Of a stretch of 64,000 bases of DNA, positions 63,501 through 64,000 are shown in pieces (positions within the stretch are counted from its first letter, which is position 1; each line of letters starts with the position of its first letter). Origin of the DNA: Chondrosia reniformis (lineage: Eukaryota; Porifera; Demospongiae; Chondrillida; Chondrillidae). The position numbers and the translations under genes were made by a program. Where the stretch lies: positions 6,276,501-6,340,500 of the forward strand of contig OX359189.1 in NCBI GenBank assembly GCA_947172415.1, in the 5' to 3' direction. A model generated the notes under the pieces. The model made no database searches. It saw only the letters and a list, made by a program, of their open reading frames with translations, and was not told the DNA's origin.

Positions 63501-63655
63501 GTAAACACACTATTGTTCCAAGCCAGGAGGGCAGGTCCCTGGAATGGAGCTAAAGATGGCTTCCACAACCCTCCAGGGTCTATGGAGTGCTGACGAGCAT
63601 CAATACAGAACTTTACTGTATGTGCTTCAGCATCATCAGCATTCTGAATCAACTC
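48596..63655 (-). CDS. Giant sacsin-like protein fused to a PARP catalytic domain (5' end outside window)
   Basis: Exons in the window: 63391-63655, 49418-62476, 48596-49200, joined in frame (phases 1 and 1). The 13,059-base central exon parallels the giant exon of vertebrate SACS. Three GHKL/HSP90-like sacsin modules are visible: ELIQNADDAEAHTVKF with GRFGLGF in the first exon; ELIQNADDAGATVVKF with GRFGVGF at about residue 1275 of the giant exon; EFIQNADDAGASEIVF with GRFGIGF at about 2285. A Gly-rich repeat (STGYGGVSTG) at about 4090 precedes a C-terminal HEPN domain (about 4140-4320). No J-domain HPD was seen. The last exon is an ADP-ribosyltransferase domain: FHGTR, GEGAYGRGAYFARDASVSHG and YPAYCITY. 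Sacsin modules act as chaperones; the ART domain would modify targets with ADP-ribose. The non-acidic residue in the last motif suggests mono-ADP-ribosylation or inactivity. The fusion itself rests on splice-site and phase reading. Confidence 0.85.
49780..49989 (-). repeat. 105-bp in-frame tandem duplication inside the HEPN domain
   Basis: Two adjacent copies, 49780-49884 and 49885-49989, differ at only a few bases. Each encodes 35 residues including KQSQQIKAANQNQPNVLEVF and PAQVCFLLH.SVEKC. It repeats one HEPN helix hairpin and keeps the frame. Confidence 0.9.
50195..50285 (-). repeat. 30-bp coding repeat (STGYGGV)
   Basis: Three copies of a 30-base unit encoding GSTGYGGV(S/A)T in the linker before the HEPN domain of the sacsin-like protein. 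Probably a flexible spacer. Confidence 0.85.
62477..63390 (-). other. Intron of the sacsin-like gene
   Basis: About 0.9 kb between the first visible exon (donor GTTGGT at 63390) and the giant exon (acceptor TAG at 62479-62477). The join gives HNIT-D-LPTIISGDYVGIMDP, matching the sacsin module sequence. A 19-base direct duplication, CATTTTCAAGTATGCACAAA or close, occurs near 63061-63100. Nothing else seen. Confidence 0.7.
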
Positions 63656-64000
63656 CTACATACAATGAAAATGACCAAATTACATTAAGACTGTTTACAT
63701 TTACTGGTAATTTGAGTTACTCAAGAGGTATGCTAAAGAAAAATGCTTTGAATTCCATTGTTGCCAGCTATTTACGTACATCTACATATACATATATCAA
63801 GCTCACAATCCTTCAAGTATGCATGGAATATTGAATTTATAATCAACTGGATCATCTGAACCTATTTATCTAAATTTATCTGTTAATCATTTGCCTTTAT
63901 GTGTGCTTATACTACCCAGGACCTGCATGAAAACCTACTGTTATAGATGCAGCACTTCTGTTTCAAATAATTTATCTATCCATTCATCTAACTCTTTAGA
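63656..64000 (-). other. Upstream intron of the sacsin-like gene
   Basis: The exon at 63391-63655 opens directly with ELIQNADD, so the preceding exon should encode the start of that module. It was not found in these 345 bases and must lie beyond the right edge. Confidence 0.5.

Overview
The window reads as nuclear DNA of a compact, AT-rich, intron-dense animal genome. Short introns with canonical GT/AG sites, animal gene families (arylsulfatase A, M13 peptidase, NuSAP, RIIa-domain protein, Ig-domain membrane proteins, sacsin, PARP) and TACGTA-rich intergenic DNA suggest a sponge (demosponge-like). That assignment is inference, not a database result.

Layout. Positions 429-6635 (minus): an arylsulfatase A-like gene in at least 11 coding exons, continuing past the left edge. 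6796-7812 (minus): an intronless D-aspartate/D-amino-acid oxidase with a peroxisomal C-terminus. 8325-16135: a tandem array of about 49 units of roughly 160 bp; nearly every unit carries a perfect 5' splice site, a pyrimidine-tract 3' splice site and a 58-base exon-like block, and a TATA box with a short first exon sits at its head. 16136-19218: AT-rich DNA with a dispersed repeat. 19219-26696 (minus): a complete 19-exon M13 (neprilysin/ECE-like) type II membrane metallopeptidase whose phases add to 753 codons. 27840-31842 (minus): an 11-exon NuSAP-like gene, followed by a stray fragment of a PARP domain. 32125-33749 (minus): a 3-exon RIIa-domain (SPA17/CABYR-like) gene with a 10-residue tandem repeat. 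33750-35900: no gene recognised. 35901-41843 and 43764-47029 (plus): two tandem paralogous single-Ig-domain membrane proteins with matching exon phases. 48596 to beyond 63655 (minus): a giant sacsin-like gene whose 13-kb exon is spliced in frame onto a PARP catalytic exon.

Mobile and repetitive DNA lies mainly in introns: at least four non-LTR or other reverse-transcriptase remnants, a pogo-like MITE, foldback elements, an E-box minisatellite, and a dispersed short element whose conserved core (CTGANGA, short stem, GAAAC) resembles a hammerhead ribozyme.

The genes do not form one pathway. The strongest leads are the splice-site-bearing array, the sacsin-PARP fusion with a related PARP fragment 21 kb away, and the hammerhead-like element family. 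All exon models come from reading splice sites, frame continuity and family motifs by eye.
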